DNA from: Hymenobacter duratus
GTDB lineage: Bacteria; Bacteroidota; Bacteroidia; Cytophagales; Hymenobacteraceae
Assembly: GCF_014698995.1 (NCBI RefSeq)
Contig: NZ_JACWZZ010000001.1
Span: 764,501-828,500, forward strand
Reading direction: 5' to 3'
DNA: 64,000 bases
The position numbers and the translations under genes are program-made. The notes below the pieces were generated by a model that was not told the origin of the DNA, did no database searches, and saw only the letters and a list, made by a program, of their open reading frames with translations. Positions 35,438-43,506 of the stretch are shown one piece after another; the stretch's first letter is position 1, and every line of letters starts with the position of its first letter.

Positions 35438-36382
35438 TTAAGGTCGAGTTACAGCAGGCAGGCGTTTCAGGTCGCGGCTGGCTAAAGAAGCATCGGCTTT
35501 TAGCTGATGGCTTTGGAAAAATGTATGCAGCGCCAGCAGCCGTTGACGGTTGTTGTAGCGGCATGTCCAATAGAGCTTGCTCTGGCATTCGGAGCAAAGG
35601 CGGTTCGGTGTACCATCAGTTTCCGCTAGACTGTTGGTGCCGTTCATGACGCAGCGCGCGAAGGTGCAGTGGCGCAGGGAAAACATATGTCCCAGCTCGT
35701 GGGAGGAAAGGTTGATCAGGCGAGTCAGGCAACGGGTGTAGTTGGCCGCTGTCAACCGGGTATCCTGCAGCCGATACAATGAGGTGACTCCCACCCGGTC
35801 TGGGTACGAGGCCAGTCCGAATACATAGTTCCACTCAGGCTTCGGATATAGGTCTCGGGAGCTAAGGGCCATGAGTGTCAAGCCATCGGGCGGTAGCTTT
35901 CCGGCGAGGCGGTGCGTGAGGATATAGGGCGCCAGAAGTTGCTCCTGCCCCTCAATTCCCCGGCGCCGGGCCGCCTTCGGCACAAACGTATCCGGCACCG
36001 CCGCCAGCAGGGTCACCGGCAGTTGAAAGAAGTGCTGCAGATACTGCCGGGTAGCCTCCAGCACCTTCTTCTGCAGCGGCGAAAAGTGTCCAATCGGCAG
36101 CAGATACAACGTCCGATGTACCGAATCTGGTCGGGTAATAGCCAACTCTTGGTACTGCTCCAGCGTTTGGCCCGGCTCGTGGTTCTCATGTCTCCACTCG
36201 CCGGTCCGAGGCGCCTTCAATGGCTGGTCATTGGCTTTGATAGCACTGAAATACGCTCGTGCTTCCGCCGAAAAGTCCGGGTAACGGGGCCAACCACACG
36301 CCAGTGCTAAGCTGATGCCCACCAGACCTACTACTCCCCAAACCAACCGAATAAGTTGACGAAATGCCAAGAAGCCAGACAC
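35438..36382 (-). CDS. Archaemetzincin-family zinc protease with exported N-terminus
   Basis: 314 residues from a GTG at 36382, 6 bases after the mnmD stop. The archaemetzincin signature is clear: HELGHMFSLRHCTFARCVMNG, i.e. HExxHxxxxxHC plus xxxxCxM, followed by CSECQSKL, the CxxC structural zinc site. Usual archaemetzincins are cytoplasmic; this one starts with a hydrophobic segment (LIRLVWGVVGLVGISLALACG) that looks like a signal anchor or a lipoprotein signal with Cys at the end. Probably co-transcribed with mnmD. Physiological substrate unknown. Confidence 0.88.
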   Translation of the reverse strand: MSGFLAFRQLIRLVWGVVGLVGISLALACGWPRYPDFSAEARAYFSAIKANDQPLKAPRTGEWRHENHEPGQTLEQYQELAITRPDSVHRTLYLLPIGHFSPLQKKVLEATRQYLQHFFQLPVTLLAAVPDTFVPKAARRRGIEGQEQLLAPYILTHRLAGKLPPDGLTLMALSSRDLYPKPEWNYVFGLASYPDRVGVTSLYRLQDTRLTAANYTRCLTRLINLSSHELGHMFSLRHCTFARCVMNGTNSLAETDGTPNRLCSECQSKLYWTCRYNNRQRLLALHTFFQSHQLKADASLASRDLKRLPAVTRP

Positions 36383-36388
36383 GATATT

Positions 36389-37075
36389 CTACCCCCGTTT
36401 CCAGGCGCGCGTCATTTCGCGCTTGCCTACTGGTCCGGGCACCTTTTCTACCTGCCAGCCGGCAGCTTTCAGGCTGCGCCGAAAAGAGCCTTTGGCGCAG
36501 TAGCTGACCAGGCAACCGCCGGGCGCGGTAGCGGCATATAGCTGGGCAAATACTTCATCGGTCCACATGTCGGGCTGCTTTTCCGGTGCAAAGGCATCAA
36601 AGTAGATAACCTGGTAGGTGTCTTCGGCAAGCAGCGTATCCTGCAGGGCGCCGGCCATTTTCAGCAGCGCAAACTGCGGCGTGAGGGCCACCGGCGTACC
36701 CCAGGAAGCGGCATGAATCTGCTGATGGTAGTCGAGTAACTCGGGATTCAGTAGGTAGCGTTCCGCGCCCAGCTGCTCAATAATGGCTTCCGAAAGCGGG
36801 TATTTCTCGATGGTGTCGTAGAAGATGGGTTGGGCACTGTCCAGGCTGCGCTCCAGCGTAAGCAGCGCGTTCAGGCCCGTCCCGAAGCCTACTTCCAGCA
36901 CCCAGACCATGCCCGTGGCTTTCGAGAGAACCGGCTCCAGCCCGGCCGCCAGATACACGTGCTGGGCTTCCTGCACCGCGCCGTGCGTGGAATGATAGTG
37001 CTCATCCAGGGCCGGCACATACAGCGTGCTCGAGCCGTCGGCGGTAGTGCGGACTTCTACTTTGGGGTTGGACAT
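36389..37075 (-). CDS. mnmD: tRNA 5-methylaminomethyl-2-thiouridine methyltransferase MnmD
   Basis: 228 residues, a stand-alone version of the MnmC N-terminal domain without the FAD oxidase half. SAM-binding motif EVGFGTGLNALLTLE; catalytic region VIYFDAFAPEKQPDMWTDEV and AKGSFRRSLKAAGWQVEK near the C-terminus are typical. It methylates nm5U34 to mnm5U in tRNA. Stand-alone MnmD is usual in Bacteroidota and Gram-positives. First gene of a pair with the archaemetzincin. Confidence 0.94.
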   Translation of the reverse strand: MSNPKVEVRTTADGSSTLYVPALDEHYHSTHGAVQEAQHVYLAAGLEPVLSKATGMVWVLEVGFGTGLNALLTLERSLDSAQPIFYDTIEKYPLSEAIIEQLGAERYLLNPELLDYHQQIHAASWGTPVALTPQFALLKMAGALQDTLLAEDTYQVIYFDAFAPEKQPDMWTDEVFAQLYAATAPGGCLVSYCAKGSFRRSLKAAGWQVEKVPGPVGKREMTRAWKRG

Positions 37076-37223
37076 TGTGGGAAGCGTGGAAATGGGGGAG
37101 TGGAGCGGGTACGGCGCGGCGCCCGGAAAAGATGCTGAGAAAGAAGCGAAAAAAGGTAGCGGAACCGCCCGGCCGGCAAGCCGTGCGTATGTACGCTATC
37201 CGCTTTTCTTTTGCCCCAGATAC

Positions 37224-37658
37224 ATGGCACGCGTTAAAGTAAATCTACCGGAAACTTTCCTGTTTTCCACGCACATTCCCATCCGGATTACGGACCTCAA
37301 CTATGGCGGCCACCTCGGCAACGATGCGCTGCTCAGCCTGCTGCACGAAGCCCGCGTGCAGTTTCTGCGCCACGTGGGTCTCACCGAGTTCGACCCTGCC
37401 ACCGGGCGCGGCACCATCATGGCCGATGTGGCCATTGAGTACAAGGGTGAGGGTTTTTACGGCGACGTGCTGCACATCCGGATGGCCGCCGATGACCTCT
37501 CGAAATACGGTTTCGACGTGGTATATGGGGTGCGCACCCAGGACGGCCGCGAAATAGCCCGCGCCAAAACCGGCATGCTCATGTTCGACTACAAAGCCCG
37601 CAAGCTGCAGCTGCTCGGCGAGGAAGTTGCCGGTCGGCTGCGCGGCGAAGCAGGTTAG
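37224..37658 (+). CDS. Hotdog-fold acyl-CoA thioesterase
   Basis: 144 residues from the ATG at 37224; the frame is open upstream but lacks family character. 4HBT-type motif RITDLNYGGHLGNDALLSLLHEA (with Asp and His-Gly near the usual active site), then MADVAIEYKGEGFYGDVLHI. Hydrolyses acyl-CoA thioesters; chain specificity not readable. Divergent from mnmD. Confidence 0.88.
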   Translation: MARVKVNLPETFLFSTHIPIRITDLNYGGHLGNDALLSLLHEARVQFLRHVGLTEFDPATGRGTIMADVAIEYKGEGFYGDVLHIRMAADDLSKYGFDVVYGVRTQDGREIARAKTGMLMFDYKARKLQLLGEEVAGRLRGEAG

Positions 37659-37694
37659 CGCTGGCGGGTGGTTTTCGGGGTTATATTAGCCCGA

Positions 37695-38057
37695 ATGAAA
37701 CGACGTGCTTTTCTGCTCTGCTTATTGTTCTTGTTTGCAGGGCGGCAAGTCTTCGGGGAGGCATTCAAGAATGGTACGGTAGAAGACTTTCTGGGGGCGG
37801 CCCTGCTGCTTATGTTCGGTGCTCCCGTGGCCATCGGGCTGGGCGTGTACGGGCTGTTGCGCCTGACCGACTACGAGCACACCGCCAGTCTGGTGATAAC
37901 AGTGTTGCTGGCCTGTTTGGCGTGGTGGTTTGGGCTGTTTATCCTGTTTGATATGCCCGCCAATCCGGGCCGCTTCTGGTTTATAGCGCTGTGCATGAGT
38001 GCGGGGGCCGCGGCCGCCGGCTACTACGGCAGCCGGGAAGAGAAACCGGATGCGTAA
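37695..38057 (+). CDS. Small membrane protein of unknown function
   Basis: 120 residues from the ATG at 37695. Signal peptide-like N-terminus (RRAFLLCLLFLFAGRQVFG), then three hydrophobic segments (LGAALLLMFGAPVAIGLGV; LVITVLLACLAWWFGLFIL; FWFIALCMSAGAAAAGYY). No recognised family. It follows the thioesterase by 36 bases and may share its transcript. Confidence 0.65.
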   Translation: MKRRAFLLCLLFLFAGRQVFGEAFKNGTVEDFLGAALLLMFGAPVAIGLGVYGLLRLTDYEHTASLVITVLLACLAWWFGLFILFDMPANPGRFWFIALCMSAGAAAAGYYGSREEKPDA

Positions 38058-38235
38058 CGCCCTTTGCAGCACCCGGAAACTGCGGCCGCTGGGCCTAGAA
38101 GCAGCAAGCAGCTTGCGCGGCGAATAGCAGCTATTTGCGGCGGAGCGCAACGACTGCCTCACTTCTATAGCACGTGCTGGCTGACCGCGTACCCGAGAAT
38201 AGCAAAAACCGGGAACCCAACTGCCTCTGGCGTTG

Positions 38236-38243
38236 TATCTTTG
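38236..38243 (+). promoter_or_regulatory. rlmN -7 promoter box
   Basis: TATCTTTG ending 4 bases before the first rlmN ATG (38248). If used, the transcript would be leaderless or almost so. Confidence 0.6.
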
Positions 38244-38247
38244 CGCT

Positions 38248-39321
38248 ATGATGATTGAACTGCCCGTAGTTTCCAAGCGCGACATCCGCAAACTCACCCC
38301 CGACGAGCTTAAGACCTTTATGGTGGAGCACGGCGAGAAGCCGTTCCGCGCCAAGCAGGTGAGCGAGTGGCTCTGGAAGAACACGGCTGGCTCGTTTGAG
38401 GAGATGAACAACATTTCCCTGGCCACGCGCGAGCTGCTGGCCCAGCACTTCGTCATCAATGGGGTGCAGGTGCAGAATCAGCAGCTCAGCAACGACGGTA
38501 CCATTAAATCGGCGTTCCGGCTCTACGACGGCAACATCGTGGAAGGCGTACTGATTCCGCACGATACGCGCATGACGGCCTGCATCAGCTCGCAGGTGGG
38601 CTGCTCGCTTACGTGCAAGTTCTGCGCAACCGGCTACATGGAGCGCAAGCGCAACCTCGACGCCGCCGAAATCTACGACCAGGTGGTGCGCATCAAGGAG
38701 CAGTGCGAAGCTCAGTACGGCACGCCTCTCACCAACATCGTGTACATGGGCATGGGCGAGCCTCTGCTCAACTACGCCAACGTGGTGAAAAGCATCGAGC
38801 GTATTACGGCGCCCGACGGCCTGAACATGGCCCCGCGCCGCATCACGGTCAGCACTGCCGGCATTGCCAAGATGATCAAGAAGCTGGCCGACGACGGCGT
38901 GAAGGCCAATCTGGCTCTGAGCCTGCACGCGCCCAACGACACTAAGCGCAACGAAATCATGCCTATCAATGAAGCCAACTCGCTGGCCTCGCTGAAGGAC
39001 GCGCTGAAGCACTACCACCAGGTAACGGGCCGCAAAGTCACCTACGAGTACATCGTATTCGAAAGCTTCAACGACACGCTGGAGGATGCCGAGGAGCTGT
39101 TCCAGATTTCGAAGTGGATTCCCTGCAAAGTGAATCTCATTGAGTACAACCCCATCGAAAACGCCGACTACAAAAACACCGGCGAAGTGAAGCTGATGGC
39201 GTTTCTGAAGTATCTGGCCGACCGGGGCGTGCAAACCAACCTGCGCCGCTCGCGTGGCAAAGACATTGACGCTGCCTGCGGACAGCTGGCCGTGAAAGAG
39301 AAGCCGGAGGTAGCCGCTTAG
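38248..39321 (+). CDS. rlmN: Dual-specificity 23S rRNA/tRNA adenine C2 methyltransferase RlmN
   Basis: 357 residues; two ATGs (38248, 38251) follow the promoter box. Radical SAM CxxxCxxC is Cys119/123/126 (VGCSLTCKFC). The methyl-carrying cysteines are Cys112's neighbourhood and the C-terminal Cys in DIDAACGQLA. YMGMGEPLLNYANVV and ITVSTAGI are family motifs. Methylates A2503 of 23S rRNA and A37 of some tRNAs. Its stop overlaps the convergent gene's stop by 4 bases. Confidence 0.97.
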   Translation: MMIELPVVSKRDIRKLTPDELKTFMVEHGEKPFRAKQVSEWLWKNTAGSFEEMNNISLATRELLAQHFVINGVQVQNQQLSNDGTIKSAFRLYDGNIVEGVLIPHDTRMTACISSQVGCSLTCKFCATGYMERKRNLDAAEIYDQVVRIKEQCEAQYGTPLTNIVYMGMGEPLLNYANVVKSIERITAPDGLNMAPRRITVSTAGIAKMIKKLADDGVKANLALSLHAPNDTKRNEIMPINEANSLASLKDALKHYHQVTGRKVTYEYIVFESFNDTLEDAEELFQISKWIPCKVNLIEYNPIENADYKNTGEVKLMAFLKYLADRGVQTNLRRSRGKDIDAACGQLAVKEKPEVAA

Positions 39322-40028
39322 TTCTCCGTTACTTCATCCAGGCCCATCTGCATCAGATAGTTGGGGCACTGGTCGACCAGCAGCAGGGCTATCTTGCGGC
39401 CCACAGTTTCCATGTGGCCGGTGTTCTGAATCTGCTTCAGGCCGTAGTAGTTGGACAACGCTTCCAGATGCTTGAGTATGGAGCCCTGCATAGCGTTTTC
39501 GATGATCTGCTTGCGTTCCGCCTTGGGCCGGCCGGAAATGGCCGATTTCGCGTTTTCGGTGTCCAGCCGCTGGCAGATTTCGGTAGAGACGAGCGTCAGC
39601 ACGGGTTTTTCTTCCGGCGCAATGGTCGGCTTGCCCTTCATGGCCGACATGCCCACAGACGCGAACAGCTGCTGACTCAGCGGGCACTCCTGCAGCAGCA
39701 CTATCACCACTTCGCGGCCCACCATTTCGCCAAACTTGCGCGGCTTGCTGACTTTGTTGGCCTTCATAATGGCCGACATTTCATCAATGTGCTCCCGCAT
39801 ACTGCTTTGCAGGGCTTCTTCGAGCAGGGCCTGGCCTTCCTCGGGGGAGAGTTTGTTGAGCGGCTTCTTTTTCTCTTCTTCGTTGAGCTTGTTGCAGACT
39901 GACTGCGAAACGTGCTGAATGAATAGCTTCTGGCCTTTCAGTGTGTCGGCCGCTACAGGAGCGGCGGCATAAACGTGCCCCGATAGGAGTAGGAAAGCGG
40001 ATAACAGCAGAGTAGATAGTGTTTTCAT
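39318..40028 (-). CDS. Exported protein with a duplicated Cys-containing domain, unknown family
   Basis: 236 residues from the ATG at 40028, which starts a signal peptide (KTLSTLLLSAFLLLSGHVYA). The mature part is two copies of about 90 residues. Copy 1 has VSQSVCNKL, then AL-H near SSMREHIDEM, and VGREVVIVLLQECP. Copy 2 has VSTEICQRL, QGSILKHLEAL, and VGRKIALLLVDQCP. Each copy has one early and one late Cys, suggesting a disulphide per domain. No family recognised; periplasmic by signal peptide. Overlaps rlmN tail to tail. Confidence 0.75.
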   Translation of the reverse strand: MKTLSTLLLSAFLLLSGHVYAAAPVAADTLKGQKLFIQHVSQSVCNKLNEEEKKKPLNKLSPEEGQALLEEALQSSMREHIDEMSAIMKANKVSKPRKFGEMVGREVVIVLLQECPLSQQLFASVGMSAMKGKPTIAPEEKPVLTLVSTEICQRLDTENAKSAISGRPKAERKQIIENAMQGSILKHLEALSNYYGLKQIQNTGHMETVGRKIALLLVDQCPNYLMQMGLDEVTEN

Positions 40029-40182
40029 CCTTGCAAGATAGCGCGCCGGAACGAACCCGACTGCGCTTTGCAGCTGCCTGGACAAAACTTTTTTGACCGT
40101 TGCCGACTGTGCAGCACCAGCCTGTGCCGGCCCGGAAACCGGCGCGGCAAATGAAGCCTGCTCTGGTACTCTTGCCTGCTGG

Positions 40183-41151
40183 TTAATTCTTCCAGCGTCC
40201 TTCGGAACGGGGACGGCCCGTCGTGATTTCCTCTTTCGATTCGCCCTCGGGTACTTCGCGGGTTTCGATGCGAACGGCGTGGGCCTTCGGCTGCACTTTC
40301 TGCCCGAATCCATCGGCAAACTCCTGCGTGAATTCGGCCCCGAAAAAAATGATGAGCGACGAGTAGTTCACCCATAGCAGCAGCAGAATGGCCGAGCCCG
40401 CCGCCCCGAAAGCCGAGCCCGGATTGGCGTAGGCAATGTAGGCCGCAATCAGGTACTTGCCCAGCATAAAGAGCAGTGCCGTAATGAAAGCCCCGATGCC
40501 CACGTCGCGCCACCGGATGATGGCATCGGGCAGGAACCGGTAGATGAGGGCAAACAGCAGCGAGGTGATAAAGAGCGACAAGCTGAAATCAATCAGCCGG
40601 ATCAGGATAATCGTGACTTCGGGCAGCAGCCGTTGCAGATAGTCGGTGAAGACGGAGAGCATGGCGCTGATAACGAACGAAATCAGTAGCAGCAGAGCCA
40701 CGCTCAGAATCAGGCCGAACGAGAGCAGCCGGTCCCGCACAAACTGCCAGATACCGTTGCGGGGCTTCACTTTCAGATTCCAGATGTCGTTGATGCTTTC
40801 CTGCAGCGTCACGAAGAAGGTGGTGGCCGCGAAAATGAGAGTGCCGATGCCGATGATGGCCGCCACGCCGCCTTTCTGCTGCTTGGTAAACTCGGCAATG
40901 GAATCCTGCAGAAACTTAGCCGAATCAGCCCCGACGAAGCCGCGTAGCTGCCCATAGACCTGGCCGGTCACGGCTTCGCCGCCATACATAGAACTGGCCA
41001 CCGTGATGACGATGAGCAGCAGCGGCGGCAGCGAGAAAATGGTGTAGTAGGAGAGGGCCGCCGCGTGGCGAAACGAGTTGTTGACCATGAACTCGGCGGC
41101 CGTAGTTTTGAAGATATTGACGATATCAGAGAAGCGGTAGTGCGTGGCCAT
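40183..41151 (-). CDS. YihY/BrkB family inner-membrane protein
   Basis: 322 residues with about six helices. RHAAALSYYTIFSLPPLLLI is the YihY/BrkB signature in TM1; SAFGAAGSAILLLLWVNYSSLIIFFGAEF is the conserved last-helix region (given here in the usual order SAFGAAG, LLLLWVNYSS, IIFFGAEF). Charged C-terminal tail. Once called RNase BN by error; real role unknown, probably envelope related. Monocistronic by layout. Confidence 0.92.
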   Translation of the reverse strand: MATHYRFSDIVNIFKTTAAEFMVNNSFRHAAALSYYTIFSLPPLLLIVITVASSMYGGEAVTGQVYGQLRGFVGADSAKFLQDSIAEFTKQQKGGVAAIIGIGTLIFAATTFFVTLQESINDIWNLKVKPRNGIWQFVRDRLLSFGLILSVALLLLISFVISAMLSVFTDYLQRLLPEVTIILIRLIDFSLSLFITSLLFALIYRFLPDAIIRWRDVGIGAFITALLFMLGKYLIAAYIAYANPGSAFGAAGSAILLLLWVNYSSLIIFFGAEFTQEFADGFGQKVQPKAHAVRIETREVPEGESKEEITTGRPRSEGRWKN

Positions 41152-41281
41152 AAAGCAGAAAAATCAGGAGCAGAAGCTCTGGTAGTACGGCCGGATGGCA
41201 AAGGCGTTCGGTTAAGCTGGCCAAATCCGGCACGTATGCGTAGAACAGACGGCTCCATTCGATTATCAAAACCTGCTGCTT

Positions 41282-42133
41282 ATGCCTCGTTCTACTCGCT
41301 CTTTTTTCACTGGCCGATTCCTGTTTTTGCTTACTCCGACAGCGCTGCTGGCGGGCCTGAGCGGCTGCAGCCAGACTGCCGACAAGCCGGCCGCGGCTAC
41401 CACCGAAGTGCCGGCCGCCGATAGCACGGCTTCGTATCCGGCCGCCGATGGCTTCGACCGGGTAGGCTCCGATGCTCAGGCGCTGGCCCTGGCCGACCGG
41501 GTGATGCAACACATGGGCGGCTATCCGGCCTGGCAGCAGACCCGCCTGCTGGGTTGGGACTTTCTGGATGGCTCCTACCAGCTCTGGGACAAACAGACCG
41601 GCGACTTCCGTTGGCAGAAAGACAGCCTGGTGGCGCTCTATAACCTAGGCGCTAAGCAAGGGCATGTATACCGGAGCGGCGAGGATATTTCGGCTACGCC
41701 CGACGGCCGGAAGCTACTGGAAAACATGTACCCGATTTGGGTGAACAACTCGTGGTGGCTGCTGATGCCCTTCAAGCTGAAAGACTCCGGCGTGACGCTC
41801 ACCTACCAGGGAGCCGGCAAGTTCATGGACAGTACCGCCGCCGAAGTGCTCAATATGAGCTTCCGCAACGTAGGCGTGACGCCCGACAACCGCTACCAGC
41901 TGTTCGTGAACCCCAAAACCAGCCTCGTGGAAGAGTGGGCCTACTACAAGGAAGCCAACGACTCGCTGCCCGCCTTCCGCCGCCGCTGGTCCGACTACCG
42001 CCGCTACGGCAAACTGCTACTTGCCTCCGACCGCACCGATGGCAAAGACGGCCGCCACCTCGACCACATTGTGGCCCTGGACTCCGTGCCGGCCGGCATC
42101 ATGACGAATCCAAAGCTGATACAACCGCTATAG
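41282..42133 (+). CDS. Lipoprotein, DUF6503-like
   Basis: 283 residues with a lipobox (LLAGLSGC, Cys29). The mature part (MQHMGGYPAWQQTRLLGWDF, SYQLWDKQTGDFRWQKDSL, GKFMDSTAAEVLNMSFRNVG, LFVNPKTSLVEEWAYYKEAN) looks like an outer-membrane-lipoprotein-sorting or LolA-like beta fold as in DUF6503 proteins. That family name is from pattern memory. Function unknown. Confidence 0.7.
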   Translation: MPRSTRSFFTGRFLFLLTPTALLAGLSGCSQTADKPAAATTEVPAADSTASYPAADGFDRVGSDAQALALADRVMQHMGGYPAWQQTRLLGWDFLDGSYQLWDKQTGDFRWQKDSLVALYNLGAKQGHVYRSGEDISATPDGRKLLENMYPIWVNNSWWLLMPFKLKDSGVTLTYQGAGKFMDSTAAEVLNMSFRNVGVTPDNRYQLFVNPKTSLVEEWAYYKEANDSLPAFRRRWSDYRRYGKLLLASDRTDGKDGRHLDHIVALDSVPAGIMTNPKLIQPL

Positions 42134-42144
42134 TCCCTAGCTGG

Positions 42145-42879
42145 CTACGGCTGTGCGCTGAACTGCCACGTCAGGGTTTCGATGGGTGCCTTGCGTAGCG
42201 CGGTGGCCAGTTCCGCATCGTCCTGGAACTGCAGCTGCCGCAGTTGCAGGGCCTCCACACTCACATCAAACTGAGCTTCCCGGAACGGCCAGGGGTGCAC
42301 CGTTACGGGGCCACCGGGCTGAGGCTGCTGCACCTCATAGCGCTGCCCGTTGGGGCCGGTATAGATTTCGAGGGCGCGGCCCATTTCCGGCAGCTCATGG
42401 CGGCACAGAATCAGGCTGAGCCGGTCGCACCAGTGCAGCAGGTCGTAGGCCTGGCGGGTCTCAGCTTTCGTGACTTTTAGCTCCCGCAGCCATTTTTTCT
42501 GCTGCGCCTGCTGCTCATCCAGAAAAGCGGCCAGCTCCTTTTTTTCGTCGCGCAGGCCTTCGTAGAGCGTGCTCAGGTGCATGCTGGTGAGCAGGCTGCG
42601 CCAGCGCCCCTGGAAGCGGGCGGCCTGCATGAGGCGCGTAGCCTGTTCCAGCGAAAAGTCCTTCATCGTGAAGTTGGCGGGTGCGCCTGCCGCCGTAATG
42701 CCGTAGTGTCCGTCCCAGTGCTGCTGCTCGTCGTCGTGCTGGGCGGTGGCCGCCAGCAGGCCCACCCACCGGTCGGGCGGGCCCAGCGGCGGCCACTGCC
42801 AGGCCAGCTGGCTTGCTAGCAGCGCATGCATCTGCTGGTAGATAATCTGCCAGCCATCGGGCGTATGGTTTACTATCAT
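42145..42879 (-). CDS. DUF3891 family protein
   Basis: 244 residues from the ATG at 42879. QQMHALLASQLAWQW near the start and AATAQHDDEQQHWDG give the HD-like His/Asp pattern of DUF3891 (HxxxxxxxA; QHDD). Then TLYEGLRDEKKELAAFLDEQ, and LLHWCDRLSLILCRHELP. Cytoplasmic; function unknown although the histidine/aspartate pattern suggests a metal site. Convergent with the DUF6503-like gene (11 bases). Confidence 0.83.
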   Translation of the reverse strand: MIVNHTPDGWQIIYQQMHALLASQLAWQWPPLGPPDRWVGLLAATAQHDDEQQHWDGHYGITAAGAPANFTMKDFSLEQATRLMQAARFQGRWRSLLTSMHLSTLYEGLRDEKKELAAFLDEQQAQQKKWLRELKVTKAETRQAYDLLHWCDRLSLILCRHELPEMGRALEIYTGPNGQRYEVQQPQPGGPVTVHPWPFREAQFDVSVEALQLRQLQFQDDAELATALRKAPIETLTWQFSAQP

Positions 42880-42954
42880 GGCGGTGGTGATGAAGGAGTG
42901 AGGTGACCGATGACAGGAACGCACCCGGTGACTGGAGGTTTACTACGGATTCGC

Positions 42955-42995
42955 CGAAAACAAACGCGCCCCACCGGCTAAGGTGAGGCGTGTTT
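42955..42995 (-). terminator. Probable terminator of the tdh operon
   Basis: aaacgcgccccacc (42962-42975) pairs with ggtgaggcgtgttt (42982-42995) with two wobble or mismatch positions. On the minus strand TTTGTTTT follows. It lies 18 bases after the stop of the 163-aa gene. Confidence 0.65.
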
Positions 42996-43012
42996 GCTGC
43001 CGTAGTTAAAGA

Positions 43013-43504
43013 TCAGGGAGCAGCCAAAGCATTGGCTGTAGCCATGTGCTGCAGCAACTGGGACGTCCAATATGCGTCCAAGCCAATTTCAACTACGCCG
43101 GCCTGGAATAGACCTGGAACGTATTCTGTTTCGCTTAGTCGGGTAGCCTGAAAGGGTTCAGGCTGTTGTAGCAACACAATATGGCTGTAGGGAATTCTGA
43201 CCAAAGACGAAAAGCCCATATTGTTGCGAATCACTACTTCTTGGGTGTCGAAGCCAATCTGTAGCACGTCGTTGTGCCATATTCCGCCAATGCGAGCTGA
43301 AAACCGAGTCATACGGGGCACACTGTGCAAACTTTCATATTGCTCGCGTAGTTGTCCCCATCCCGGCTGAAACGGGTTCGCAGCGCGGAGTCCGCCAATG
43401 CGTCGGAGTGTTAGACGCACTATCCAATAGAGCACATACAGCATTCCCGCTGTCACTGATATCCGGGCCACAGCAGCCAAGATGCTTCCGATGCTTAACA
43501 GCAT
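43013..43504 (-). CDS. Small membrane-anchored protein of unknown function
   Basis: 163 residues; starts 2 bases after the threonine dehydrogenase stop. One or two hydrophobic segments at the N-terminus (SIGSILAAVARISVTAGMLY; VLYWIVRLTL), then a soluble beta-rich domain (WHNDVLQIGFDTQEVVIRNN; VRIPYSHIVLLQQPEPF), which looks like a PH-like or small beta-sandwich fold. No family recognised. The tight spacing suggests co-transcription with threonine dehydrogenase. Confidence 0.68.
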   Translation of the reverse strand: MLLSIGSILAAVARISVTAGMLYVLYWIVRLTLRRIGGLRAANPFQPGWGQLREQYESLHSVPRMTRFSARIGGIWHNDVLQIGFDTQEVVIRNNMGFSSLVRIPYSHIVLLQQPEPFQATRLSETEYVPGLFQAGVVEIGLDAYWTSQLLQHMATANALAAP

Positions 43505-43506
43505 GC

